From Flavobacteriaceae bacterium MAR_2010_72 (GTDB taxonomy: Bacteria > Bacteroidota > Bacteroidia > Flavobacteriales > Flavobacteriaceae), in the NCBI GenBank assembly GCA_003550275.1, contig QXCW01000002.1, positions 1,488,001 to 1,552,000 of the forward strand: a stretch of DNA of 64,000 nucleotides. The letters run 5' to 3'. This document shows, piece by piece, positions 1 to 8,250 of this stretch. Position numbers and translations under genes: made by a program. Under the pieces are notes generated by a model that saw only the letters and a list, made by a program, of their open reading frames with translations, had not been told where the DNA came from and ran no database searches. How positions within the stretch are numbered: position 1 is the stretch's first letter; each line of letters starts with the position of its first letter.

Positions 1-9
1 CATAGATCA

Positions 10-1722
10 TTAAAAACCAATTGCCGTATCGTCACCTCGTTTGTCGGCACCACCTTCCAAGGTACCGTTATCTAAAACGAGGATAGCATCCACTTTTCCA
101 ATAACAGGGGTCCTACTTTCATTAATGGGGTAGCCAAGTTGTTCTAGCTGTTGTTTTAATTCAGAACTAAAGCCATTGGGTTCCAATCTAATTTCATCAG
201 GTAACCATTGGTGATGAAAGCGAGGAGCATTTACTGCTTCCTGCATGGTCATACCAAATTCTTCAACATTCAAAATGGTTTGCAATACCGATGTGATAAT
301 AGTTGAACCACCTGGTGTTCCCACTACCATATACAATAATCCATCCTTCTCTACAATAGTTGGGGTCATAGCACTTAACATACGCTTTTCGGGTGCAATG
401 CTATTCGCTTCACCGCCTACTAATCCATATACATTGGGTACTCCTGGTTTACTGCTAAAATCATCCATTTCATTGTTAAGGAAGAATCCTAGTTCCTCAA
501 CATAAAGTTTTGAACCATAACCGCTATTAAGCGTTGTGGTTACTGCTACGGCATTCCCATATTGGTCAACAATAGAGTAGTGCGTCGTTTCTTCACTTTC
601 AAATCCTAGAATGGTGCCATAACTAATACTATCAGATGGTGTAGCCATGTCAAATGAAAAGTCTGACATACGTTGCTGCAAATACAAATCGCTTAATAAG
701 GTTTTTGTGGGAATCTCAACAAAATCGGGATCTCCTAAGAAGAAACTGCGATCGGCATAGGCACGACGTTCGGCTTCAGCTATGACCTGAATTGCTTTCA
801 ACGAATTATGACCATAGGATTTGATTTCAAAGGGTTCGATCATTTTCATGATTTGAGCCATACAGATTCCGCCGCTAGACGGAGGTCCCATAGATATAAT
901 CTTTAAATCTTTATAATGAAACGTGATGGGCTCACGCCATTTGCTTTCATAAGCTGCCATATCTTCTGCGGTAATGATTCCGCCTTTGGCGTTAAGGTAA
1001 TTAACTAGTATTTCACTTGTTTTTCCTTTATAGAATTCATCTCGCCCATGTTCGGCAATGCGGGTTAAGGTTTCGGCTAACTTTATGTTTTTTAGGGTGT
1101 CACCTGCTTTTATTTTATTTGAGAACAGAATTTCTTTTTCATTGACTACCTTGAAAATGCTGTCATATTCCTCAAAGCGTTCCTGCTGCATTTTGGTTAC
1201 GACATAGCCTCTATTGGCAAGATCTATTACTGGTTGAAGAATATCTTTAACAGGCAGTTTACCAAAGGCCTCATGGGCTTTAAAAATCCCTGCAACAGTT
1301 CCAGGAATTCCTACGGCAAATGAGCCAACCGTACTTTTATCTTCAATAACGTTACCATCTTCGTCCAAATACATATTTCGAGATGCGGCCATTGGCGCCT
1401 TTTCCCTATAGTCTAAAGAGCCAATATCGCCGTTTGCCAAACGATATACCATAAATCCGCCACCTCCTAAATTACCGGCGTAGGGATAGGTAACAGCCAA
1501 TGCCATTTCAGTAGCCATCATAGCATCAAAGGCATTACCACCTTTTGCTAGGATAGCACTGCCAATTTTGGAGGCTTCACTACGCGCTGAAACCACCATT
1601 GCTTTTGAGGTCACAAGTCCGCGTTGAGACGGGGTGGTTACCGTTTGCTTTACTGTGTCTTTACAAGAAATAAAAACACTTATGACAAGTAAAAAGAAAA
1701 AGGATTTAATGCTGTATTTCAT
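10..1722 (-). CDS. ggt: Gamma-glutamyltransferase (lipoprotein)
   Basis: The 570-residue product matches the gamma-glutamyltransferase family, which hydrolyses or transfers the gamma-glutamyl group of glutathione and related peptides outside the cytoplasm. The N-terminus is a lipoprotein signal with Cys20 after FIS. The motif ETTHYSIVDQYGNAVA near residue 377 contains the threonine at which the proenzyme cuts itself and which then acts as nucleophile; the later GSGYGS-like and GTPGGS segments fit the small subunit. I chose the ATG at 1720-1722; an in-frame TTG six codons upstream would lengthen the overlap with the upstream gene. It overlaps the 3' end of the ACP phosphodiesterase gene by 17 bp, so the two are probably co-transcribed. 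Family assignment is secure; the physiological substrate is inferred. Confidence 0.95.
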   Translation of the reverse strand: MKYSIKSFFFLLVISVFISCKDTVKQTVTTPSQRGLVTSKAMVVSARSEASKIGSAILAKGGNAFDAMMATEMALAVTYPYAGNLGGGGFMVYRLANGDIGSLDYREKAPMAASRNMYLDEDGNVIEDKSTVGSFAVGIPGTVAGIFKAHEAFGKLPVKDILQPVIDLANRGYVVTKMQQERFEEYDSIFKVVNEKEILFSNKIKAGDTLKNIKLAETLTRIAEHGRDEFYKGKTSEILVNYLNAKGGIITAEDMAAYESKWREPITFHYKDLKIISMGPPSSGGICMAQIMKMIEPFEIKSYGHNSLKAIQVIAEAERRAYADRSFFLGDPDFVEIPTKTLLSDLYLQQRMSDFSFDMATPSDSISYGTILGFESEETTHYSIVDQYGNAVAVTTTLNSGYGSKLYVEELGFFLNNEMDDFSSKPGVPNVYGLVGGEANSIAPEKRMLSAMTPTIVEKDGLLYMVVGTPGGSTIITSVLQTILNVEEFGMTMQEAVNAPRFHHQWLPDEIRLEPNGFSSELKQQLEQLGYPINESRTPVIGKVDAILVLDNGTLEGGADKRGDDTAIGF

Positions 1723-2314
1723 AAATTTTATGGATTTCAATTAGTTTTTGTTCTGAAAAGGCGATAAGTTCTTCAAAGAACAAGGTGAATTCATGTTCAA
1801 ATTCTGTATAGAATTTTTTTAGTTCGGTGGTTGCTTCATTCATTTTTGACACATGCTCTGTGCGCCTGTTCATGCCATTTAAAACGCGTTGTATACCTTC
1901 AATTTTTGCATAGTTCAAAAGCCAATTATCGGCCATCATAAAAGGCATTAATTTTTGAATACGTACAGGAAGTATTTCAAAATGCACTTCCATCATTTCA
2001 TAAAACCCATCAACATATTCAGGAAGAGGCGTTTTGGAATAACTGCTCCAGTTCTTTGCTAAAAAATGGTCGTACAAAATGTCCACAATCACACCACTAT
2101 AATGGCTATAATTTTTATGTAAACGCTTTGTACTCTGTCTTACAATGGGGTGAGCATCAGTAAAGGTGTCAATTTCACGGTGCAATAGAATTCCTTTTTG
2201 AACATCTACAGGATATTTTTTATACGATTTCCCTCTAATACCATCAGCGATAAAATTACCGAGGGTAATCATATCATTGTCTCCAGAAAGATAGATGTGC
2301 GCTAAAAAATTCAT
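1706..2314 (-). CDS. acpH: ACP phosphodiesterase (DUF479 family)
   Basis: The 202-residue protein begins MNFLAHIYLSG and contains GNFIADGIRG, HREIDTFTDAHP and YDHFLAKNW, the conserved blocks of the AcpH/DUF479 family of HD-like fold. Members remove the 4'-phosphopantetheine arm from acyl carrier protein in the cytoplasm. Length is normal for the family. The ATG at 2312-2314 is the only start that keeps the conserved N-terminus. Its 3' end overlaps ggt by 17 bp, so they form a two-gene operon that diverges from the mutase gene at 2393. Confidence 0.9.
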   Translation of the reverse strand: MNFLAHIYLSGDNDMITLGNFIADGIRGKSYKKYPVDVQKGILLHREIDTFTDAHPIVRQSTKRLHKNYSHYSGVIVDILYDHFLAKNWSSYSKTPLPEYVDGFYEMMEVHFEILPVRIQKLMPFMMADNWLLNYAKIEGIQRVLNGMNRRTEHVSKMNEATTELKKFYTEFEHEFTLFFEELIAFSEQKLIEIHKIYEIQH

Positions 2315-2361
2315 TGGCGTAATTTACAAAATACCATTAAAGAAATACGATAATGAAATGG

Positions 2362-2369
2362 TATATTTG
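2362..2369 (+). promoter_or_regulatory. Putative -7 promoter box for the mutase gene
   Basis: TATATTTG matches the Bacteroidota -7 consensus TAnnTTTG and lies 23 bp before the ATG at 2393. A clear TTG-type -33 element was not found at the expected spacing, so this is a partial match. Confidence 0.5.
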
Positions 2370-2392
2370 TGCTTTAATTCGAAAAGGAGTAT

Positions 2393-3781
2393 ATGACTTT
2401 AATAAAATCAATTTCAGGAATACGAGGTACTATTGGTGGTAAAATGGGAGACAATCTTACGCCTATAGATGCGGTAACCTTTGCGGCCGCTTACGGCACT
2501 TGGGTCAAAAAGCAACGTCAAAAGGAGCACTATCGTGTGGTGGTTGGACGTGATGCCCGAATTTCAGGAGAAATGATTCAAAGTTTAGTGATGCAAACCT
2601 TGGTGGGATTAGGAATTCATGTTATTGATCTTGGTTTATCAACAACCCCTACCGTTGAGGTTGCTGTACCTATGGAACATGCCGATGGCGGTATTATTTT
2701 AACGGCCAGTCATAACCCAAAACAATGGAATGCCCTAAAGCTGTTGAATGCTAAAGGCGAATTTTTAAATGCTGAAGAAGGTGCTACCATTCTTGCCATT
2801 GCAGAGCAGGGCGAGATCGACTTTGCCGAAGTTGATGATCTTGGGAAGATTACTAAAAACCAAGCCTATATTGATTTGCATATTGATGAGGTGTTAAATC
2901 TCGACCTCGTTAATGTAAAAGCTATTGAAAAAGCAAAATTTAAAGTAGTGGTTGATGGTGTCAATTCAACAGGTGGTATAGCAATTCCGTTGCTATTAGA
3001 ACGATTGGGCGTTCATCCTGTTAAATTATATTGTGAGCCCAATGGTCACTTTCCGCACAATCCCGAACCTTTAAAAGAGCATTTAACAGATCTCTCAAAA
3101 GCCGTTGTAAGTGAACATGCCGATTTTGGAATTGTTGTTGACCCTGATGTGGACCGATTGGCATTTATAGATGAAAAAGGAGAAATGTTTGGAGAAGAAT
3201 ATACGCTGGTTGCCTGTGCCGATTATGTGTTAAGCAAAACACCCGGTAATACGGTGAGCAATATGAGCTCTACCAGAGCCTTGAGTGATGTCACCAAACA
3301 GCATGGAGGTAACTATGAAGCGAGTGCTGTAGGGGAAGTTAATGTCGTAGAGCTTATGAAAAAGAACAATGCCGTTATTGGAGGTGAAGGAAATGGAGGC
3401 ATTATTTATCCAGAATTACATTATGGTCGCGATGCCTTGGTTGGTGTCGCCTTATTTTTAAGTTTATTGGCAGAAAAGAAAATGAACGTCAGTGATTTGA
3501 GAGCGAGTTATCCCAACTATTTTATGAGTAAAAAGAAAATAGAATTAACCCCTAGCTTAAATGTGGATGGCATCTTAAAGTCTATGGAAGATCGCTACAG
3601 CCATGAGAAACTAACTACGATTGACGGTGTGAAAATTGATTTTTCTAAAAGTTGGGTACATTTGCGTAAAAGCAATACCGAACCTATTATACGTATTTAT
3701 ACGGAAGCGCCTTCGCAAGTTGAGGCCGATACCTTGGCCGATAGAATTATTTCAGAAATAAAGAGCATCGCCAATATTTAG
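2393..3781 (+). CDS. glmM: Phosphoglucosamine mutase / phosphohexomutase
   Basis: This 462-residue alpha-D-phosphohexomutase has the phosphoserine loop TASHNPKQWNALK with catalytic Ser106, the Mg-binding loop DPDVDRLAFID near residue 250, the sugar-binding GEGNGG near 334 and the phosphate-binding segment RKSNTEPIIRIY near the C-terminus. The family moves phosphate between C6 and C1 of sugars; the Bacteroidota version is usually called phosphoglucosamine mutase, which feeds UDP-GlcNAc synthesis for peptidoglycan and LPS. A purine-rich AAAAGGAG stretch just before the ATG may be a ribosome binding site. Substrate preference among glucosamine, glucose and mannose phosphates cannot be decided from sequence alone. 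Confidence 0.9.
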   Translation: MTLIKSISGIRGTIGGKMGDNLTPIDAVTFAAAYGTWVKKQRQKEHYRVVVGRDARISGEMIQSLVMQTLVGLGIHVIDLGLSTTPTVEVAVPMEHADGGIILTASHNPKQWNALKLLNAKGEFLNAEEGATILAIAEQGEIDFAEVDDLGKITKNQAYIDLHIDEVLNLDLVNVKAIEKAKFKVVVDGVNSTGGIAIPLLLERLGVHPVKLYCEPNGHFPHNPEPLKEHLTDLSKAVVSEHADFGIVVDPDVDRLAFIDEKGEMFGEEYTLVACADYVLSKTPGNTVSNMSSTRALSDVTKQHGGNYEASAVGEVNVVELMKKNNAVIGGEGNGGIIYPELHYGRDALVGVALFLSLLAEKKMNVSDLRASYPNYFMSKKKIELTPSLNVDGILKSMEDRYSHEKLTTIDGVKIDFSKSWVHLRKSNTEPIIRIYTEAPSQVEADTLADRIISEIKSIANI

Positions 3782-3805
3782 TAACTTTAAAAGAGATTTA
3801 CTTTA

Positions 3806-5308
3806 ATGATTAATACAAAAATCCAAACCAAAGACCTTACTAATTTAGAACAGTATTTCCAACAGTTCAGGAAACATATTATAGGTATTGATCAAGAATT
3901 TGTGTCGCCTTTTGGTAAACAGAAAATCATCTATACCGATTGGACGGCATCCGGACGTTTGTACCGACCAATTGAAGAGAAACTATGTAATGAGTTTGGT
4001 CCTTTCGTTGCCAATACCCATACAGAAACCACGGTTTCGGGAACGGCCATGACCAAGGCCTATCAAAAGGCCCGTCATATTATTAAATCTCACGTTAATT
4101 GTAATGCTGATGATGTGCTTATTGTTTCTGGGAGTGGGATGACCGATGCCGTGAACAAATTTCAGCGTATTTTAGGATTGAAAGTTCCAGAGAACCTTCA
4201 AAAGTTTACTAACATTCCTGATGAGATTCGCCCCGTGGTGTTTATTACCCATATGGAACACCATTCCAATCAAACCTCATGGCTGGAAACCATAGCCAAG
4301 GTCGAGGTAATTCCCCCAGGAGAAGAAGGGCTATTCAGTTTAGAAAACCTTGAAAAATTACTGCAACAGTATAAAGACCATACCTTAAAAATTGCGTCTG
4401 TGGTTGGTGGCTCAAATGTGACAGGAATTCAGACACCATATCACGATATTGCTAAATTAATGCATCAACATGGCGGGGTATGCTTTGTGGATTTTGCCTG
4501 TTCAGCACCTTATGTCGATATCAATATGCATCCTGAAGATCAAGACGCTTATTTGGACGCCATATTTTTCTCCCCCCATAAATTTTTAGGTGGTCCTGGG
4601 ACCTCGGGTGTGCTGATTTTCAATAAAAAATTATATAACAATATGATTCCTGATTGTCCAGGTGGCGGAACTGTAAGTTGGACGAATCCTTGGGGCGAAC
4701 ATAAGTATATCGATAATATTGAAGACCGTGAAGATGGTGGTACCCCAGGATTTTTGCAAACCATTAAAACTGCGCTTGCCATTAAGCTTAAGGAACAAAT
4801 GGGTGTTAAACAGATACTGAAGCGAGAGCATGACATCGTGTCTACACTATTCAAAGAACTGAAGGGAATTGAACATCTCAATATCCTTGCAGGACAACAC
4901 GAAGACCGATTAGGGGTGTTTTCATTTTATATTGATGATCTGCATTACAATTTAGGTGTGAAGTTGTTAAATGATCGGTTTGGGATACAGACCCGAGGCG
5001 GTTGTAGCTGTGCAGGAACCTATGGCCATTATTTGCTTCATGTGGATTATGAAACCTCACATGAATTGACCCAGCAAATTTCTATTGGTGATTTGGTAAG
5101 TAAACCCGGTTGGATTCGTTTGTCTATTCACCCTACCACTACAAATGACGAAGTGGCGTATGTTTGTGATAGTATCAAAGCTTTGGCAAAGTACCATAAA
5201 GACTGGGCAAAAGACTACCGTTATGTAAGTTCGAACAATGAATTTGTACATCATTTATCATCTCCAGAAACCCAAGACACCCCTGTTAACAGTTGGTTTG
5301 AATTGTAA
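3806..5308 (+). CDS. Class V aminotransferase, cysteine desulfurase-like
   Basis: The 500-residue protein is a fold-type I PLP enzyme of the class V (NifS/SufS/selenocysteine lyase) group. The PLP-lysine is in FFSPHKFLGGPGTSGV near residue 257, an HMEHHSNQTSW block precedes it, and RGGCSCAGTYGHYLL near residue 400 resembles the cysteine loop of desulfurases. It starts 24 bp after glmM and may be read with it. At 500 residues it is longer than housekeeping SufS (about 405), so I call it a paralogue of unknown substrate rather than SufS. Its stop lies one base from that of the convergent acyltransferase gene, with no terminator between them. Confidence 0.85.
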   Translation: MINTKIQTKDLTNLEQYFQQFRKHIIGIDQEFVSPFGKQKIIYTDWTASGRLYRPIEEKLCNEFGPFVANTHTETTVSGTAMTKAYQKARHIIKSHVNCNADDVLIVSGSGMTDAVNKFQRILGLKVPENLQKFTNIPDEIRPVVFITHMEHHSNQTSWLETIAKVEVIPPGEEGLFSLENLEKLLQQYKDHTLKIASVVGGSNVTGIQTPYHDIAKLMHQHGGVCFVDFACSAPYVDINMHPEDQDAYLDAIFFSPHKFLGGPGTSGVLIFNKKLYNNMIPDCPGGGTVSWTNPWGEHKYIDNIEDREDGGTPGFLQTIKTALAIKLKEQMGVKQILKREHDIVSTLFKELKGIEHLNILAGQHEDRLGVFSFYIDDLHYNLGVKLLNDRFGIQTRGGCSCAGTYGHYLLHVDYETSHELTQQISIGDLVSKPGWIRLSIHPTTTNDEVAYVCDSIKALAKYHKDWAKDYRYVSSNNEFVHHLSSPETQDTPVNSWFEL

Positions 5309-5309
5309 T

Positions 5310-6200
5310 TTATTGTAGGTTTTCAGGAGCCTTGTCCCTATGTTTCCAGCGTTTGTGGGTCCATAAATAATACGCTGGGGCTTCATGAATCTGCTCTTCT
5401 ACCAGTTTTAAAAAGATATCCGTAATCTCATAATCCTTATAGGCTTTAGGGTCGGTAGTAATGGTTTTAAAGGTAGTTTCATAATGTCCACGCTTCAAAC
5501 GTTTTACGCCAAAAAAGACGACTGCCATATTCAATTTTTTAGCCAGCATTTCTGCGCCGGTATGTACTGGAACGTTTATGCCCATAAAACTCGTCCAATG
5601 AAAGGCTTTCTGCACCTTTGGGGACTGGTCTGAAGCAAAACCACTAATGGTCAATTCTCCATTTCTTTTGGCTTGAATTAAGGTAGGAATGGCCTCTTTA
5701 GTGGTAATTAAAGACGTGTTGTAGCGGGCTCTAATGCGTTTGACCAGACGATCAAAATACTTATTTGCTAATCGTTTATAGATTCCATAACCTTTGTAGT
5801 TGATATACTTTTGAAAGATGAAGATCCATTCCCAGCTTCCATAATGGCCACACATGAGCACAACGCTTTTGTTCTTGGCTTCTAGCTCCTGAATGAGTTC
5901 AATGTTGGAGAAGGTCATTCGCTTTTTCATTTCAGCTTCAGAAATGGTCATGGACTTAATCGATTCTAATACCATATCACATAAATGGTGATAAAATGTC
6001 TTTGTAATCGAGTTGATTTCTTCTTTTGACTTCTCTGGAAATACTAAATTTAAATTCTCTTTTACAGTCTTTTTACGATACCCAATGATATGATAGATGA
6101 GGACAAACAAACCATCCGAAAACACATACAAGGTTCTAAACGGAAGCACTGAAATAAGCCACAAAAAGGGATAAACTAGAACGTAAGCAAGAAATTGCAT
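5310..6200 (-). CDS. Lysophospholipid/lipid A acyltransferase (LpxL/HtrB-like)
   Basis: The 296-residue protein has an N-terminal membrane segment and the catalytic H-x4-E motif in CGHYGSWEW (His119, Glu124), as in LpxL/HtrB enzymes that add secondary acyl chains to lipid A at the inner membrane. The later segments SDQSPKV and GAEMLAKKL are typical. A divergent promoter region separates it from the rhomboid gene. Acyl-chain specificity cannot be read from the sequence. Confidence 0.9.
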   Translation of the reverse strand: MQFLAYVLVYPFLWLISVLPFRTLYVFSDGLFVLIYHIIGYRKKTVKENLNLVFPEKSKEEINSITKTFYHHLCDMVLESIKSMTISEAEMKKRMTFSNIELIQELEAKNKSVVLMCGHYGSWEWIFIFQKYINYKGYGIYKRLANKYFDRLVKRIRARYNTSLITTKEAIPTLIQAKRNGELTISGFASDQSPKVQKAFHWTSFMGINVPVHTGAEMLAKKLNMAVVFFGVKRLKRGHYETTFKTITTDPKAYKDYEITDIFLKLVEEQIHEAPAYYLWTHKRWKHRDKAPENLQ

Positions 6201-6210
6201 TTTTTAATAT

Positions 6211-6218
6211 TAGATTTG
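6211..6218 (+). promoter_or_regulatory. Putative -7 box for the rhomboid gene
   Basis: TAGATTTG matches TAnnTTTG on the plus strand, 44 bp before the rhomboid ATG. It lies only 6 bp from an oppositely oriented box (6225-6232), so the two divergent promoters overlap. Confidence 0.45.
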
Positions 6219-6224
6219 TAGCAA

Positions 6225-6232
6225 CAAATATA
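6225..6232 (-). promoter_or_regulatory. Putative -7 box for the lipid A acyltransferase gene
   Basis: Read on the minus strand this is TATATTTG, a full TAnnTTTG match, 24 bp before the acyltransferase ATG at 6200. Confidence 0.5.
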
Positions 6233-6262
6233 TATTATAATCTAGTTATACGTTTAAAGTTT

Positions 6263-6913
6263 ATGGGTAATTTAAGTTTGGTCACCATTGTTATTATTGC
6301 AGCCAATGTTTTGGTTTCTTATAAAGGATTTGGAGATTATGGATTTTTTGAGCGCTACAAGTTTAATGTCGGAAGTGTAAGACGTGGTGAACAGATCAGG
6401 ATGTTTAGTTCTGGGTTTTTGCATGTAGATACCACTCACTTATTGTTCAATATGTTGACCCTTTACTTTTTTGCTGATGTTGTACTTTCTTATGTTGGAA
6501 ATCTTAATTTTATCATTATTTATATAGCAAGTTTGATATTAGGAAATTTACTGTCCCTTTATTTCCATAAAGACGAATACCATTATAGTGCCGTTGGTGC
6601 AAGTGGTGCTGTAACTGGTATCCTTTATGCTGCCATTTTGTTGGAACCTGGAATGAGTTTATATATGTTTTTTGTTCCTGTACCTATACCAGCCTATGTT
6701 TTCGGAATAGGTTATCTACTCTATTCTATTTACGGCATGAAACGACGTGTTGGTAATATTGGACACGATGCACATTTTGGAGGGGCTATTGGTGGTTATG
6801 TGGTTACCCTTATTCTGGCCCCTTGGTTATTTCAAACCAATTTACTTATGGTAGGGTTGTTAGCAGTACCCATACTGATACTGTTTGTGATGCATAAAGC
6901 AGGAAAATTATAA
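6263..6913 (+). CDS. Rhomboid-family intramembrane serine protease
   Basis: The 216-residue, six-helix membrane protein carries the rhomboid catalytic pair: Ser114 in GASGAVTG and His171 in GHDAHFGGAIGG. Rhomboids cut substrates within the membrane. An HLLFNMLTLYFF block near residue 59 matches the conserved N-terminal helix region. It ends 32 bp before the convergent TlpA-like gene, with a bidirectional terminator between. Substrates are unknown. Confidence 0.93.
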   Translation: MGNLSLVTIVIIAANVLVSYKGFGDYGFFERYKFNVGSVRRGEQIRMFSSGFLHVDTTHLLFNMLTLYFFADVVLSYVGNLNFIIIYIASLILGNLLSLYFHKDEYHYSAVGASGAVTGILYAAILLEPGMSLYMFFVPVPIPAYVFGIGYLLYSIYGMKRRVGNIGHDAHFGGAIGGYVVTLILAPWLFQTNLLMVGLLAVPILILFVMHKAGKL

Positions 6914-6945
6914 CAAAAAAGCCTTTAAATTTAGAGGCTTTTTTG
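6914..6945. terminator. Bidirectional intrinsic terminator
   Basis: AAAAAAGCCT pairs with AGGCTTTTTT around a short AT-rich centre that can extend the stem. It has A and T tracts on either side, so it can end both the rhomboid (+) and the TlpA-like (-) transcript. Confidence 0.8.
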
Positions 6946-8097
6946 TTAGTTCAGCATTTCGGCTATTTTATCTTCAAGTGCCTGACCTCTTAAATTTTTT
7001 GCGACTATTTTACCTTCAGCATCTAGGATGAAAGTAGCTGGTATGGATTGTATATTATACATTTGAGCTACAGGATCGTTAAAATATTGGAGGTTGGAGA
7101 CATGATGCCAAGTGAGCTTATCGTCTTCAATGGCTTTTAACCAAGCATCTTTAGCACTTTGTTGACGCGGCGAACCATCCAATGACACGCCAATTATTTC
7201 CAATCCTTTGTCATGATATTTTTCGTAAACCTTGACTACATTTGGGTTTTCCCTTCTACAAGGGCCACACCATGCTGCCCAAAAATCAATAATCGTTGCT
7301 TTGCCTTTTATATCATTTAAAGCCAATGGTTTTCCTTCAGGGGTTGGAGCAGAAAAATTAGGAGCAAACTTACCAATATTGGTTGCAGCCTGTGCTTCTA
7401 AAAGTCTTTTTGCATTTTCAATTTGCGTGGCCACATTTTTACCAGAAGGCGATGATTTAACAGCATTGTCTAGAAGGTCATAAGTGTCTACAACTTGTTG
7501 TAGATCACTATTATTGTTTTGTAGCATGGATTCTATCAACTTTAAAGAAAACTGATTATCTGGGTTGTTTTTGATGAACTCCAAAGGAAATTCACTTGCA
7601 GTTTGTGACAAGTTAGACATTTCGGTTCTTAAGGACTCCAACCTTACAGAATCTTGATTTTCACTTGCTGTTCTAAACTCGGTGCTTAATTGTTGTCTTT
7701 GATCATTAAAGGCTGTCATTTGCTTATTGAAGCTAGTCAACCCTTCATTTGATTTAGATCCAGTTATTACCGAAGTTCCTAAATTGTCCTTATCAATAGT
7801 AACCGTCATGTATTCATTTTCTACCATAATAGGAAGCGCGCCAGGAACACTGTTTACATAGAGATAGAGCAATTCGGCATCGGCCACTTTACCTTCAAAT
7901 TTAAAGGTTCCATTCATCACAACGGCTGTATCCATATTGACCTGACGGTTATTCGCATCCATGGTTTTAAGATACACTCTAATACCGTTGTAGAGTCCTT
8001 TGGCATTACCATCAATAACAAAGCCATCGCTTTTTACCTCTTTTCCGCAAGAGACAATCATTATACTTACAAAGAAAATTCTAATAAGGTTTTTCAT
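6946..8097 (-). CDS. TlpA-like thioredoxin lipoprotein with DUF4369 domain
   Basis: The 383-residue protein starts with a lipoprotein signal ending in IVSCGK. A DUF4369-like beta domain (about residues 20-120) and a helical middle region lead to a TlpA/ResA thioredoxin fold with WCGPC at about 275-279 and the cis-proline segment SIPATFIL. Such envelope proteins reduce or exchange disulfides, for example in cytochrome c maturation. A TATATTTG box lies 35 bp upstream. The fold is clear; partner proteins are not known. Confidence 0.9.
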   Translation of the reverse strand: MKNLIRIFFVSIMIVSCGKEVKSDGFVIDGNAKGLYNGIRVYLKTMDANNRQVNMDTAVVMNGTFKFEGKVADAELLYLYVNSVPGALPIMVENEYMTVTIDKDNLGTSVITGSKSNEGLTSFNKQMTAFNDQRQQLSTEFRTASENQDSVRLESLRTEMSNLSQTASEFPLEFIKNNPDNQFSLKLIESMLQNNNSDLQQVVDTYDLLDNAVKSSPSGKNVATQIENAKRLLEAQAATNIGKFAPNFSAPTPEGKPLALNDIKGKATIIDFWAAWCGPCRRENPNVVKVYEKYHDKGLEIIGVSLDGSPRQQSAKDAWLKAIEDDKLTWHHVSNLQYFNDPVAQMYNIQSIPATFILDAEGKIVAKNLRGQALEDKIAEMLN

Positions 8098-8131
8098 AAA
8101 TCAAAACAGGTTATTGTTAACGTTTAGGTTA

Positions 8132-8139
8132 CAAATATA
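8132..8139 (-). promoter_or_regulatory. Putative -7 box for the TlpA-like gene
   Basis: On the minus strand this reads TATATTTG, a TAnnTTTG match 34 bp before the ATG at 8097. Confidence 0.5.
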
Positions 8140-8227
8140 ACAAGATGTAGAAAAGAAATTAGCGCTATAATCTTAATTAATTCTTAAAGAAACGCTTCAA
8201 TTTTAGGCACTAAACATAATTTTACAA

Positions 8228-8235
8228 TACTTTTG
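8228..8235 (+). promoter_or_regulatory. Putative -7 box for mnmE
   Basis: TACTTTTG matches TAnnTTTG and ends 15 bp before the mnmE ATG at 8251. The in-frame TTG at 8233 is the end of this box, which argues against it being a start codon. Confidence 0.5.
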
Positions 8236-8250
8236 TTTGAAAATTACGGC

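Noticed and set aside
8233-8250. TTG start for mnmE six codons upstream of the ATG
   Set aside because: The TTG is part of a TACTTTTG promoter box and MnmE proteins begin near the ATG.
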